Source: an uncultured Flavobacteriaceae bacterium (GTDB lineage Bacteria > Bacteroidota > Bacteroidia > Flavobacteriales > Flavobacteriaceae). Taken from it: DNA of 64,000 bases. The notes below the pieces were generated by a model. It searched no databases. It was not told the origin of the DNA and saw only the letters and a program-made list of their open reading frames with translations. The position numbers were made by a program, and so were the translations under genes. Where the stretch lies: the NCBI GenBank assembly GCA_947497145.1, contig CANMFQ010000008.1:159313-223312 (forward strand). Direction: 5' to 3'. Of this stretch, positions 1 to 8,967 are shown piece after piece; the first letter of the stretch is position 1; each line of letters begins with the position of its first letter.

Positions 1-1
1 G

Positions 2-121
2 ATTTTAGCCAATGTCATAGTGTTTAATAACAATATGAACATTGTATCACCATTTCGTAAAGTAATACTTGCCGCTATGGTTTTCTTTGTGATGGGGAGC
101 TTTGAATTTCACCTTGCATAA
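2..121 (+). CDS. C-terminal end of an unidentified membrane-like protein (5' cut by window)
   Basis: An open frame runs from the window edge to a TAA at 119-121 and gives 39 residues, ending in the hydrophobic stretch VILAAMVFFVMGSFEFHLA. This looks like the last transmembrane helix of a protein whose body lies left of the window. It converges on the minus-strand gene at 167-544. The family cannot be named from this tail. The open frame could also be chance, because it is short. Confidence 0.4.
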   Translation: MLANVIVFNNNMNIVSPFRKVILAAMVFFVMGSFEFHLA

Positions 122-166
122 TTCAGGTTTTAGAAATTGATAGCGAAAATAGAGTTGACTAAAAAA

Positions 167-544
167 CTAAGGCTTAAGCGCCGTAATAACTGCTTTTTTT
201 GTGCAATTACGAACTGTAAGTATGGTTAATACTCCCTCAATTTCTTTTTCTATCAGGTATGTTTTACACGTTTTAGCTTCCGTGTCACTGGCGCCAAAGT
301 TTACGTCACCATCAACAAAAAAGCTATGCAATAGTACGGTATCTAGTTCCTTGCTTTCAAGTCTTTTTGAAATAGCATCAGCATAATAAATAGGCTTTGA
401 ACGTAGGTCTTTTAAAACCCTACAATTGGGTAAATAACAAAAAGAAACTCCAGTTTCATCTGATTTCTTTTTTAGAAAAAATGTGAGAAACACAAGTCCG
501 ATGGAAAGTCCGACCATAAAATATCCCAATCGCTTAATGAACAT
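167..544 (-). CDS. Membrane-anchored DUF4258-like protein
   Basis: This is a 125-residue protein. The N-terminal helix (about residues 7-25, YFMVGLSIGLVFLTFFL) is followed by a soluble domain with CYLPNCRVLKDLRSK, then DGDVNFGASDTEAKTC, and a C-terminal strand region. The CxxxxCRVLKxxRSK start and the GDVxF motif match my recollection of the small flavobacterial proteins labelled DUF4258. Their function is unknown. It starts 3 bp after the stop of the upstream minus-strand dehydrogenase gene (548-1747), so the two are almost certainly co-transcribed. The pairing with an Ald-like gene may be a conserved neighbourhood, but I could not check that. Confidence 0.7.
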   Translation of the reverse strand: MFIKRLGYFMVGLSIGLVFLTFFLKKKSDETGVSFCYLPNCRVLKDLRSKPIYYADAISKRLESKELDTVLLHSFFVDGDVNFGASDTEAKTCKTYLIEKEIEGVLTILTVRNCTKKAVITALKP

Positions 545-547
545 ATA

Positions 548-1747
548 TTAAAATATTAAAAAATTGATATCACTGTATTGTAAATCAAACCATTCGCCTA
601 CAGGCTTGCTAGTAAGTATGCCATGGTACATGTATAAGCCGTTTCTTAAACCTTTATCAAAGCGAAGTGAGTTTTCAAGCCCACCATCTTCACCTAGTTT
701 TAAGAGATACGGAGTAAAGATATTACTTATTGATATCGTAGCAGTCTTAGGATATCTTGAAGGGATATTTGGTACAGCATAATGAATTACACCATATTTT
801 TCATTAGTAGGTTTTTCGTGTGATGTAATTTCACTTGTTTCAAAACATCCGCCGGTGTCAATGCTTACATCTATAATTACGGCACCTTTTTTCATACATT
901 CAACCATATCGCTTGTCACAACTACAGGTGAACGGTCTTTACCTCGTGTTGCTCCAATGGCAACGTCGCATCTGCGCAATGCCTTTTTTAAATTTTTAGG
1001 TTGAATGGTTGAAGTGTAAACGGTTTGCTTTAAATTGGTTTGAATATTACGTAATTTAGTAATTGAATTATCAAACAGTTTAATATTCGCTCCCAAACCA
1101 ATAGCTGAACGTGCAGCAAATTCTCCAACGGTTCCAGCGCCAATGATGACTACTTCAACAGGGGGTACACCACTAATATTTCCAAACATTAGACCGTTAC
1201 CATCATTAGTAGCTGCCAAAATTTCGGAAGCAATTAATACAGATGATATCCCTGCTATTTCACTCAGTGAACGTACTACGGGATATTTCCCATTTTCATC
1301 ACGGATATACTCGAAAGCTATTGCGGTTATTCGCTTTTTAGCTAAAATTTCGAAGTATTTTTTTGTCTGTATCTTTATTTGTAATGCTGATATAACGGTA
1401 CTTTGCGGATTGATGAGTTTGATTTCAGCAAAGGTAGGAGGCTCAACTTTTAAAATTAACGGACAACCAAAAACCTTTTTTGTGTCTGTTGTAATTTCGG
1501 CACCAGCTTCGGTATATTCTAAGTCACTATAAAAGGCACCTTCGCCAGCACCGGCTTCTATAAGTATGCGATGCCCGTTAGAAGTAATAGCATTAACTGC
1601 ATCAGGAGTTAAGCAAATTCGTTTTTCATGAAACTGATTTTCTTTAGGAATACCAATGAAAAGTTCTCCTTTTTGCTTTAATATTTCTAGCGTTTCTTCT
1701 TGCGGTAGCAATTGTTGCTTACTAAAAGGCGAGGTAGGCTGGTTCAT
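548..1747 (-). CDS. ald: Alanine dehydrogenase / PNT-family protein (Ald-like)
   Basis: The protein has 399 residues. The N-terminal AlaDh/PNT substrate domain spans about 28-165 and includes LILKVEPP, where K100 is the conserved substrate-binding Lys. A Rossmann NAD-binding domain follows, with the dinucleotide motif GAGTVG at 203-208, and then a C-terminal return to the substrate domain. Known members interconvert L-alanine with pyruvate and ammonia using NAD. The N-terminus is about 25-30 residues longer than in the classic 370-residue enzyme. The active-site His of canonical Ald, in an L-H-L context, appears as Gln here (ALQIK, Q123), as in the transhydrogenase alpha subunit. The 'alanine dehydrogenase' name is therefore by family, and the reaction is unproven. 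It is the first gene of a two-gene unit with 167-544. Confidence 0.8.
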   Translation of the reverse strand: MNQPTSPFSKQQLLPQEETLEILKQKGELFIGIPKENQFHEKRICLTPDAVNAITSNGHRILIEAGAGEGAFYSDLEYTEAGAEITTDTKKVFGCPLILKVEPPTFAEIKLINPQSTVISALQIKIQTKKYFEILAKKRITAIAFEYIRDENGKYPVVRSLSEIAGISSVLIASEILAATNDGNGLMFGNISGVPPVEVVIIGAGTVGEFAARSAIGLGANIKLFDNSITKLRNIQTNLKQTVYTSTIQPKNLKKALRRCDVAIGATRGKDRSPVVVTSDMVECMKKGAVIIDVSIDTGGCFETSEITSHEKPTNEKYGVIHYAVPNIPSRYPKTATISISNIFTPYLLKLGEDGGLENSLRFDKGLRNGLYMYHGILTSKPVGEWFDLQYSDINFLIF

Positions 1748-2042
1748 GTACTAGTGTTCTTTTCAATGAAAAAATTGAGTACATCAAAATTACAATTTTT
1801 ATGTGAATCGCTTGTTACGAGAATTGAGAAGCTGTAGAAATTATTTGAACAGCTGAAAATCATTGCTATATAGACAGATGTGGAACATTATCTTACTTTA
1901 CAAACCATTTTTTTACATGGACTAGCCACGATTATTAGAAAAGTATAACATCTTTTCCTCAGTTTAGTTAAAAGTAGGCAGGTAATTGTAAACGAATGCT
2001 TTATATGTGCTTTAGGAAAAAAATAGTCTGAATTTTACTGCT

Positions 2043-2573
2043 TTAATATTGTTGGTAGGAATTGGAGTTACTATTTTTTTGTTTTTCTTTGAGTGTATTA
2101 AGTTCTGCTTCCATAGCCTCTAAGTCAATACCATTTACATACCGGTCATATAGTTTAATGCGAATAAAATAAACAAAAGGAATCACAACCATACATATAG
2201 GTAATAGCCACCAAATGTTTTCTGTGTCAATGAAATTATCTGAATCAAAAAATACTTCAAATAATTGCAATGAATACATAGCAATAGGAATTAGAATAAT
2301 ATGATACCACCAGTTTTTTGATGTTAAAAACCAAAAAATCAATAAGTATAAGGGTACGAACTTACTCATAAGAAACCAAACGTAGGTAGAAATATCACTA
2401 AAGCCATTACTATCGATGGTGAACCCTAAAAATGAAATTGTTGCCTCTGGGTCATTGTTGGGTAAGTAATCGTAAATTTTGTATAAGAAAGGAGACAGCG
2501 CAATAAAAAAAACTATTGCTGATTCAATTATAATTTTTCTTTTAGCCTTTAAATTGTTTGTAGTTTTGGTCAT
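2043..2573 (-). CDS. Hypothetical integral membrane protein with C-terminal coiled coil
   Basis: The protein is 176 residues when started at the ATG at 2573. A longer open frame reaches 2648, but that start lies inside a terminator-like hairpin (2635-2668), so the internal MTKTTNNLKAKRK start is preferred. It has four hydrophobic segments: IIIESAIVFFIALSPFLY, FVPLYLLIFWFL, WYHIILIPIAMYSLQLF and WWLLPICMVVIPFVYFI. It ends in a charged Glu/Lys-rich helix (LEAMEAELNTLKEKQK) likely to form a short coiled coil. I do not recognise the family. It stands alone, with ald downstream after about 295 bp of empty sequence. Confidence 0.65.
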   Translation of the reverse strand: MTKTTNNLKAKRKIIIESAIVFFIALSPFLYKIYDYLPNNDPEATISFLGFTIDSNGFSDISTYVWFLMSKFVPLYLLIFWFLTSKNWWYHIILIPIAMYSLQLFEVFFDSDNFIDTENIWWLLPICMVVIPFVYFIRIKLYDRYVNGIDLEAMEAELNTLKEKQKNSNSNSYQQY

Positions 2574-2634
2574 TTTGGAGGGAGAGGACAATCTTGGATG
2601 AATAGTGGTAACGATAAATTTTATAAAATAGTAT

Positions 2635-2668
2635 AAAAAAAGAGACAATTTTTTTTTGTCTCTTTTTT
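2635..2668 (-). terminator. Rho-independent terminator of the small lipoprotein gene
   Basis: A-rich and T-rich arms containing GAGACAA/TTGTCTC pair around a T-rich loop, and the minus strand ends in a U-run. It sits 15 bp past the stop of the 46-residue lipoprotein gene at 2684-2824. It separates that gene from 2043-2573. Confidence 0.75.
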
Positions 2669-2683
2669 AGTAATTAAATTAAC

Positions 2684-2824
2684 TTAGATTTTTCGATCTA
2701 ATTTATCTTTATGAATACCAACTTCATATAGTTCATCTTCATCAGCAGTGTTACTTGGTTCACATGATACAGCTAATAAGGTAACACAAGCCAATAGGCC
2801 AAAAATAATTCTCTTTGTTTTCAT
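2684..2824 (-). CDS. Small lipoprotein, 46 residues
   Basis: I translated this gene directly. ATG at 2824 opens MKTKRIIFGLLACVTLLAVS, followed by CEPSNTADEDELYEVGIHKD and KLDRKI, then TAA. Residues 1-20 form a lipoprotein signal ending LLAVS-C, so C21 would be the lipidated residue. The mature peptide is only about 26 residues and acidic. It has its own 3' hairpin terminator 15 bp downstream, which supports it as a genuine transcript. Small secreted peptides of this form (signal, Cys, acidic linker, ELGxxKxxI-like tail) are familiar in flavobacteria, but their role is unknown to me. Confidence 0.75.
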   Translation of the reverse strand: MKTKRIIFGLLACVTLLAVSCEPSNTADEDELYEVGIHKDKLDRKI

Positions 2825-3111
2825 TTTCTTAGAGTGATTTAGTTATTATTCGGATAAACAAGTATTTCAAATGTAGTAATTAAGTGGCTTACATCTTCTT
2901 AATTTATGTTAAATTTAAGCATTTCAACCGATAAATTGTACATTTTGTCGATTTTGCAACCGTTCATCGAAAAAAATACAATAAAAATCGATTATTAACG
3001 ATACCGTTTTTTTGCTTCAAAAATATTTTTGTAACCGTTTGTTTTAGAGTGACCTAGTTTATCACAGCTATTTTAGTAAAATAAAAATGGTGTCAATTGT
3101 GACCTTCTTGA

Positions 3112-3119
3112 TAAATTTG
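3112..3119 (+). promoter_or_regulatory. Candidate -7 box TAAATTTG upstream of mscS
   Basis: It matches the Bacteroidota -7 consensus TAnnTTTG and lies 47 nt before the ATG at 3167. No good -33 TTG at 17-23 nt spacing was found, so support is partial. The remainder of the 342-bp gap 2825-3166 shows no other feature. Confidence 0.35.
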
Positions 3120-3166
3120 TGTCTTAAAAATTGAGAATACTAACATAAAAACACGTTTAAAAAATT

Positions 3167-3982
3167 ATGGAAAACGCACAAACATGGATTGACAAAGGAA
3201 TTGATTTTGTTTTTGAATATGGCCCTAAGGTAATAGGAGCTATTATCATTTATATTATTGGTTCTTTTATTATTAAAAAATTAATGGGCCTTTTGAAAAA
3301 AGGCATGATGAAGAAAGATTATGATGAATCACTTCAGAAATTTCTTTTAAGTTTGGCTAGCTGGGCTTTAAGAATTTTCTTAATAGTTATGGTGATTTCA
3401 AAATTAGGTGTTGAAACAACTAGTTTTGCCGCTATATTGGCAGCTGCAGGTTTAGCCATTGGTTTAGCACTACAAGGATCATTGTCAAACTTCGCAGGTG
3501 GTGTGCTTTTAATAATTTTTAAACCCTATAAAATTAACGATTTAATTGAAGCTCAAGGTACATTGGGTGTGGTTAAAGAAATTGAAATATTTACAACAAA
3601 GTTAATTACTCCTGATAATAAGTTAGCCATTGTACCAAACGGTGCTATGGCCAATGGAAATATTGTTAATTACACTGCAGAAGGAAAAATACGTGTAGAT
3701 ACGCAGGTGGGTATTGGCTATGGTGAGGACATGAAAAAAGCGAAAGAGGTTCTTTTAGAAGTACTTACTTCAAACCCTAAGGTACTTAAAGACCCTGCGC
3801 CATCGGTTAACGTTGCTAATTTGGGTGATAGTTCGGTAGATTTAGCTGTAAGACCTTTCTGTAAACCAGAAGACTACTGGGATGTATATTTTGCAACTGT
3901 TGAGGGAAGTAAATTGGCACTTGATAAAGCGAATATTGAAATTCCTTACCCACATTCAGTGGAGATTCAGAAAAAAGGATAA
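3167..3982 (+). CDS. mscS: Small-conductance mechanosensitive channel, MscS family
   Basis: The protein has 271 residues; E. coli MscS has 286. There are three TM segments: about 15-36, 64-86, and a Gly/Ala-rich pore helix at about 92-116 (FAAILAAAGLAIGLALQGSL). A beta domain (about 125-175) follows with PDNKLAIVPNGAMANGNIVN, matching the family's PN-x-N-I hallmark. An alpha/beta C-terminal domain ends in IPYPH. It would sit in the inner membrane and release solutes on hypo-osmotic shock. It is a single gene with a strong terminator right after it. Confidence 0.93.
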   Translation: MENAQTWIDKGIDFVFEYGPKVIGAIIIYIIGSFIIKKLMGLLKKGMMKKDYDESLQKFLLSLASWALRIFLIVMVISKLGVETTSFAAILAAAGLAIGLALQGSLSNFAGGVLLIIFKPYKINDLIEAQGTLGVVKEIEIFTTKLITPDNKLAIVPNGAMANGNIVNYTAEGKIRVDTQVGIGYGEDMKKAKEVLLEVLTSNPKVLKDPAPSVNVANLGDSSVDLAVRPFCKPEDYWDVYFATVEGSKLALDKANIEIPYPHSVEIQKKG

Positions 3983-4010
3983 CAGTAGTATAATTAACCA
4001 TTATATTATA

Positions 4011-4040
4011 AAAAAAGACCGCATGATTTGCGGTCTTTTT
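4011..4040 (+). terminator. Terminator of mscS
   Basis: Arms AAAAAGACCGCA and TGCGGTCTTTTT pair around a short loop. It ends in a T-run on the plus strand, and its A-run makes it usable from the minus side for purB as well. Confidence 0.85.
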
Positions 4041-4121
4041 CTTTGTAATCAATCCTCATTTCGGTGGGGTGAAAATCAAGTAAAAATATCTTGTTTTACT
4101 TAAAGGACGATTAACAGCGCA

Positions 4122-5465
4122 TTAAATGCCTGTATAATTACTAGGGGTAATAACCTTAAGTTCCTTTTTAATAGCATCAGATACTTCTAATGTATCAACA
4201 AAATCAGAAATAGATTGTTGGTTTATTTTAGCATTAGTTCGTGTTAGTCCTTTTAGTGCTTCATAAGGATTTGGATAGCCTTCTCTTCTCAATATTGTTT
4301 GAATAGCTTCGGCAACTACAGCCCAGTTATTCTCCAAATCTTGCTCAAACTTCTCTTTATTTAATAATAATTTACCAAGACCTTTTAAAGAAGATTGAAA
4401 AGCAATCATAGTGTGTGCAAAAGGGACTCCTATATTACGTAATACGGTACTATCTGTTAAATCGCGTTGTAATCTTGAAACAGGAAGCTTTGCAGATAAG
4501 TGTTCAAATAGTGCATTGGCTAAACCTAAATTACCTTCTGAATTTTCAAAATCTATAGGATTCACTTTGTGTGGCATAGCTGATGAGCCTACTTCACCGG
4601 CTTTAATACGTTGCTTAAAATAATCCATAGAAACATAGGTCCAAAAATCTCGGTCTAAATCTATGATGATTGTATTAATACGCTTTAGGGTGTCAAACAA
4701 AGCTGCCATATGGTCATAATGCTCTATTTGGGTGGTAGGAAATGAATGATAAAGACCTAGTTTTTCTTGTACAAATTTTTGCCCAAATGCCTTCCAATCT
4801 ATATTTGGGTAAGCTACCTTGTGCGCATTATAGTTACCTGTAGCACCGCCAAATTTTGCTGCACTTGGTATGTCATTCAATAAATTAAATTGCTCTTTTA
4901 ATCGTTGAACGTAAACGCTAATCTCTTTTCCTAAGCGGGTAGGAGACGCTGGTTGGCCATGGGTGCGCGCAAGCATTGGTACATTGGCCCACGCTGTAGC
5001 AAGTTCATCTAATTTCCCTAAAATTTCATAATATAAGGGCACATATACATCATTCATGGCTTCTTTTAACGAAAGCGGAATAGCCGTATTGTTAATGTCT
5101 TGAGAAGTTAAACCAAAATGGATAAATTCTTTAAAATCAGACAATTTTAAAGCATCAAATTTTTTCTTGATAAAGTACTCAACGGCTTTTACATCATGGT
5201 TGGTAACCTTTTCTATTTCTTTAATTTCTGTGGCATCTGCCGTCTCAAAATTTAAATAGATATCACGAAGTGCATCAAACTTAGCAGCATTAAAATTTTT
5301 AAGTTGTGGCAGCGGAATTTCACAAAGTGCAATAAAGTATTCAATCTCTACTCTAACTCTGTATTTAATTAAAGCTTCTTCTGAAAAGTAAGGAGCTGTG
5401 TTAGCTACTTTGTTACGGTATCGACCGTCAATAGGTGATATGGCATTCAATTGATTTAAAGACAT
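4122..5465 (-). CDS. purB: Adenylosuccinate lyase
   Basis: The protein has 447 residues, the usual PurB length. The fumarase/aspartase superfamily signature GSSAMPHKVNP is at about 291-301. The N-terminus MSLNQLNAISPIDGRYRNK, the TSQDINNTA block and the ARTHGQPASPT block (substrate-binding TH) are typical. It catalyses two fumarate-releasing steps in purine synthesis, SAICAR to AICAR and adenylosuccinate to AMP. It is monocistronic: upstream there is a 207-bp gap with a terminator-like hairpin at 5634-5654. Confidence 0.96.
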   Translation of the reverse strand: MSLNQLNAISPIDGRYRNKVANTAPYFSEEALIKYRVRVEIEYFIALCEIPLPQLKNFNAAKFDALRDIYLNFETADATEIKEIEKVTNHDVKAVEYFIKKKFDALKLSDFKEFIHFGLTSQDINNTAIPLSLKEAMNDVYVPLYYEILGKLDELATAWANVPMLARTHGQPASPTRLGKEISVYVQRLKEQFNLLNDIPSAAKFGGATGNYNAHKVAYPNIDWKAFGQKFVQEKLGLYHSFPTTQIEHYDHMAALFDTLKRINTIIIDLDRDFWTYVSMDYFKQRIKAGEVGSSAMPHKVNPIDFENSEGNLGLANALFEHLSAKLPVSRLQRDLTDSTVLRNIGVPFAHTMIAFQSSLKGLGKLLLNKEKFEQDLENNWAVVAEAIQTILRREGYPNPYEALKGLTRTNAKINQQSISDFVDTLEVSDAIKKELKVITPSNYTGI

Positions 5466-5633
5466 AGTACAATTTATTGGTGTAAATTAGAAAAGCGCAA
5501 AGATAACCAATAGTTGATGAGCTTAAAAGAATATCAATAACAAGTATTGTATGTGGTTTAATACCAGTGTCTAGAAGGTGATTTTGCTATTTCTTTTTAG
5601 GCCTGTTTATTGGATATTTCTTCTAAAAATGCT

Positions 5634-5654
5634 TACTCAGTCTCTTGCTGAGTA
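5634..5654 (-). terminator. Weak terminator after the 5673-6389 gene
   Basis: A 7-bp stem (TACTCAG/CTGAGTA) with a 7-nt loop. On the minus strand it is followed by AGCATTTTTAG, a modest U-run. It is placed 19 bp past the stop of the ggt-linked gene. Confidence 0.45.
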
Positions 5655-5672
5655 GCCAGTTTTTAATAAGGT

Positions 5673-6389
5673 TTAATTATACCCGCGTACGGTTCCCATG
5701 GTTATGGTTACGGGCCCTAATTTATGAGAGGTGGGTAAAAAGACACCACTTTCCATAACTTTCCAATTCTCCCAACTAGCTTGCAGACCTCCTATGGGAA
5801 TTATTTTCACCCACATTTGATAGCTTTCAGGAAAACCGTTGGCTTGTAATTTCCATAGGTAAGCATCCCCAGGTGTTGTTCCTCCTGAGGAGTATTGTAC
5901 TAACAATGCTTCAGTTCCACCTTCTAAAGTGATTAGGCTTCTTGAAGTGCCTTTATCGAAAACTTTAAAAGGTGCTACTAGCCAAAAAGAATCGTTATTA
6001 AAGTAGGCTATTGCTTTTTCTATGATATCACTCCGATTTTCAGTATTCAATTCAAGAACATTATTTGTATAAACTTCGCTCTTATTTGGTGTATTTAAAT
6101 TTAATTCTACCGTATGGTCATTCCATTGCACACGAACTTTTCCATTTGTTTTGTCCCATTTGTATTGGTGTTTTCCACCGGCAAAAGACCATTCTAAATA
6201 TCGTGTTTTTTTATAGGCATCATGATGAATGGCCTTTAGCATTTTTGTTGCCAAAGCATCTGCCTCACTACCTTTTTTTCCTATAGGTAAGGGTTGGTTA
6301 TAAACGGCATATAAGATGCCAAAAGTAATAACAACAAATACTGCAAGAAAACCACTTACTTTTAGTATTATTTTGAGTATTCTATTCAT
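5673..6389 (-). CDS. Hypothetical membrane-anchored protein, ggt-linked
   Basis: The protein has 238 residues from the ATG at 6389 (MNRILKIILK). An in-frame TTG two codons upstream is less likely. A single N-terminal TM helix (about residues 9-29) is followed by a short linker and a soluble domain of beta character: YLEWSFAGGKHQYKWD, GKVRVQWNDHTVELNLN, and a C-terminal MGTVRGYN. Soluble segments rich in Trp and Tyr suggest an envelope or periplasm-facing protein. I do not recognise a named family. It starts 14 bp after the stop of the gamma-glutamyltransferase gene (6404-8089), so the two form an operon. Confidence 0.75.
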   Translation of the reverse strand: MNRILKIILKVSGFLAVFVVITFGILYAVYNQPLPIGKKGSEADALATKMLKAIHHDAYKKTRYLEWSFAGGKHQYKWDKTNGKVRVQWNDHTVELNLNTPNKSEVYTNNVLELNTENRSDIIEKAIAYFNNDSFWLVAPFKVFDKGTSRSLITLEGGTEALLVQYSSGGTTPGDAYLWKLQANGFPESYQMWVKIIPIGGLQASWENWKVMESGVFLPTSHKLGPVTITMGTVRGYN

Positions 6390-6403
6390 TTTCAATTCAT
6401 GTA

Positions 6404-8089
6404 TTAGTACCCTACAGCGGTATCATCACCTCTTTTATCTGCACCACCTTCCAGTTTTCCGTCAGGTAATATGCGAATGGCATCTACTTTTCCAATGATA
6501 GGAGTGCGCTCTTCGTTAATAATATATCCTTTGTTTTTGAGTTCATTTTTAAGTGCTGAAGAAAATCCATCAGGCTCAAAAATAACCATATCAGGTAGCC
6601 ATTGATGATGAAATCGAGGGGCGTTTACAGCCTCTTGCATGCTTAAGTTAAATTCGTAAACATTAAGAATTGTTTGTGTAACAGCAGTGATAATTGTTGA
6701 ACCACCTGGGGTACCAACAACCATCCATAATTTACCATCTTTCTCTACTAGGGTAGGTGTCATACTGCTTAGCATACGTTTTTCAGCAGCTATACTGTTG
6801 GCTTTAGCACCAATAAGTCCAAACATATTAGGAACACCTGGTTTTGCACTAAAATCATCCATTTCATTATTCAGGAAAAATCCAAGCTCATCGGAATACA
6901 ATTTAGAACCATAAGCACCATTTAATGTCGTTGTCACGGAAACAGCATTACCTTCTTCATCAACAATAGAGTAGTGGGTAGTTTCCATACTTTCTATAAT
7001 TTCAATATCGCCATGTGATACCTCAGCAGATTTTGTTGCTTTATCCCATGAGAAATTATGCATACGCTCTTGTAAGTAGGAATCACTTAAAAGTACATCG
7101 AGTGGTATATCAACAAAATCGGGGTCACCTAAAAAATAATTGCGATCAGCATAAGCTCTACGAGAGGCTTCTGTGAAAAGTTGAACGGTTTTTGCTGAAT
7201 TATGCCCAAAACTACCAATGTCATATGGCGCAATCATTTTTAAAATTTGATTCATTGTAACACCCCCGCTACTAGGTGGACTCATGGAGATAACACGTAG
7301 GTCTTTATAATTAAAAATGATAGGTTGCCTCCATTTAGCTTCATATTTAGCCAAATCTTCTTCAGTAACAAAGCCTCCTTTAGCTTGAATAAAAGCCGCT
7401 AATTTCTGCGCAACTTCACCTTTGTAAAATCCATTACGACCATTTGCTGCAATGCTGCGCATGGTTTTGGCTAAATTGGGGTATTTAATTACATCACCTG
7501 TTTTAAATGGATTCGCAAAAAAAGTACTATCGCCATTTACAGCGATGAATTTCTCTCGTTGGCTAGCCAATCTTTTTTCTTGATTTTTGGTTACCACAAC
7601 TCCATTTTCCGCCAAGGCAATAACGGGTTCGAAAATTTCTTTTAACGGAAGTTTGCCAAATTTTTTATGTACGGCAATAATCCCAGCAACGGTGCCAGGT
7701 ACTCCTACAGCTGTAGCACCCAGTGTACTCATATTGGGTATTACATTTCCTAAGGAGTCTAAATACATGTCTTTGTGAGCAGATAGTGGCGCTTTTTCTC
7801 TGTAATCTAAGGCACCTACATCACCATTAGCTTGCCTATACACCATAAAACCACCACCCCCTAAATTTCCTGCAAAGGGGTAAGCAACAGCAAGTGCCAT
7901 TTCAGTAGCCACCATAGCATCAAAAGCATTACCACCTTTTTTGAGAATTTCTATGCCTATTTTTGAGGCTTCTTCACGGGCAGAAACTACCATCGCTTTC
8001 TCAGCAACCACACCTGTGGGTGGGGTAGCCTGCTTTTTGCAATTTAGAAAGAATAGTAGCGGTAATACGATTAAAATTAGCCTTTTCAT
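6404..8089 (-). CDS. ggt: Gamma-glutamyltransferase, lipoprotein form
   Basis: The protein has 561 residues. The signal peptide MKRLILIVLPLLFFLN-C makes it a predicted lipoprotein (C17). The large-subunit part carries NLGGGGFMVYRQANG and the LDYREKAP block. The autocleavage and nucleophile site is TTHYSIVDEEGNAVS, with T370 as the catalytic Thr that becomes the small-subunit N-terminus. Downstream it has LNNEMDDF and MSSMTPT, both family signatures. It hydrolyses or transfers the gamma-glutamyl group of glutathione and related compounds in the periplasm. Length and motifs are complete. A membrane-anchored partner gene follows 14 bp downstream. Confidence 0.95.
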   Translation of the reverse strand: MKRLILIVLPLLFFLNCKKQATPPTGVVAEKAMVVSAREEASKIGIEILKKGGNAFDAMVATEMALAVAYPFAGNLGGGGFMVYRQANGDVGALDYREKAPLSAHKDMYLDSLGNVIPNMSTLGATAVGVPGTVAGIIAVHKKFGKLPLKEIFEPVIALAENGVVVTKNQEKRLASQREKFIAVNGDSTFFANPFKTGDVIKYPNLAKTMRSIAANGRNGFYKGEVAQKLAAFIQAKGGFVTEEDLAKYEAKWRQPIIFNYKDLRVISMSPPSSGGVTMNQILKMIAPYDIGSFGHNSAKTVQLFTEASRRAYADRNYFLGDPDFVDIPLDVLLSDSYLQERMHNFSWDKATKSAEVSHGDIEIIESMETTHYSIVDEEGNAVSVTTTLNGAYGSKLYSDELGFFLNNEMDDFSAKPGVPNMFGLIGAKANSIAAEKRMLSSMTPTLVEKDGKLWMVVGTPGGSTIITAVTQTILNVYEFNLSMQEAVNAPRFHHQWLPDMVIFEPDGFSSALKNELKNKGYIINEERTPIIGKVDAIRILPDGKLEGGADKRGDDTAVGY

Positions 8090-8183
8090 ATCAATTTTTT
8101 TTTGGTAGTTACTGTGTTGTTCTATAGGTTATTAAAGATGTGTTTGCTCAAAATTTACGTACTAAAGTAATACAATACTATCC

Positions 8184-8768
8184 TTATAATGAAATAAATT
8201 TTTGTTTAGAATAGGCGGTTAGTTCTTCAAAAAAAGAAGTAAACTCTGTTTCAAACCTATCATAATGTTCTTCTAGGTCTAAAATGGCAAAGTTCATTTT
8301 CGATTTGTTTTTGGTTCTTCTATTCATACCATTAAGTACTCTTCCAATGCCTTGCATTTTTGAGTAATTATAAATCCAGTTATCAGCTATCATGTAGGGC
8401 ATCATATGTTGCACACCATGCGGTAGTATTTCATAGTTGTCTTCTAGCAGGTCATAAAAATTATCTACAAATACGTCCAGAGGCGTGTCTGAGTATTCAC
8501 TCCAGTTTTTTGCCAAAAAATGGTCGTAGAAAATATCAACAATAACACCACTGTAATGACTATAGTTTTTATGCAAGCGCTTAGTACTTTTTCTAACGGT
8601 TGGGTGTGCATCGGTAAAGGTATCTATATAGCGATGTAAGGTAATTCCCTTTTGTACGCGCTCAGGAAGGTGTTTGTATTTATTGCCTCGTATGCTATCA
8701 GCAATGAAATTTCCTAAGGTAATTTCATCATCACCAAAAGATAAATAAATGTGCGCTAAAAAATTCAT
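8184..8768 (-). CDS. Acyl-carrier-protein phosphodiesterase-like protein (AcpH family)
   Basis: The protein has 194 residues from the ATG at 8768. The longer frame to 8822 adds 18 residues that the family lacks, and MNFLAHIYLSFGDDE is the classic AcpH start. Motifs are NFIADSIRG, LHRYIDTFTDAHPTV and VDIFYDHFLAKNW, whose His/Asp residues would bind metal. Known AcpH removes 4'-phosphopantetheine from holo-ACP. Flavobacterial homologs are usually labelled DUF479 or ACP phosphodiesterase. It stands alone, divergent from glmM. Confidence 0.85.
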   Translation of the reverse strand: MNFLAHIYLSFGDDEITLGNFIADSIRGNKYKHLPERVQKGITLHRYIDTFTDAHPTVRKSTKRLHKNYSHYSGVIVDIFYDHFLAKNWSEYSDTPLDVFVDNFYDLLEDNYEILPHGVQHMMPYMIADNWIYNYSKMQGIGRVLNGMNRRTKNKSKMNFAILDLEEHYDRFETEFTSFFEELTAYSKQKFISL

Positions 8769-8938
8769 AACTAAACCCGCTTTATGATTAAAAAAATCTA
8801 TTGCTTCAAAATTAACCGCCACGCTGTGTTTTATTCCAACTTAAAGCCTCATGAGAAGTTTTAACGTATCAAGCGAGTTAAATTGTTGTATTATGGCCGA
8901 ATTTACAAATTAGCATAATAGGTTTTAGTGGATACCGT

Positions 8939-8946
8939 TATATTTG
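8939..8946 (+). promoter_or_regulatory. Candidate -7 box TATATTTG of glmM
   Basis: Exact match to TAnnTTTG, 21 nt before the ATG at 8968. No clear -33 TTG is visible at the usual distance. The same TATATTTG octamer precedes the rhomboid gene (12776) and kinase 2 (37451). Confidence 0.55.
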
Positions 8947-8967
8947 TAAAAAACTTTTCAATTTAAT

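Noticed and set aside
8769..8822. Longer N-terminus of the AcpH-like protein
   Set aside because: The family starts at MNFLAHI; the extra 18 residues are not part of it.
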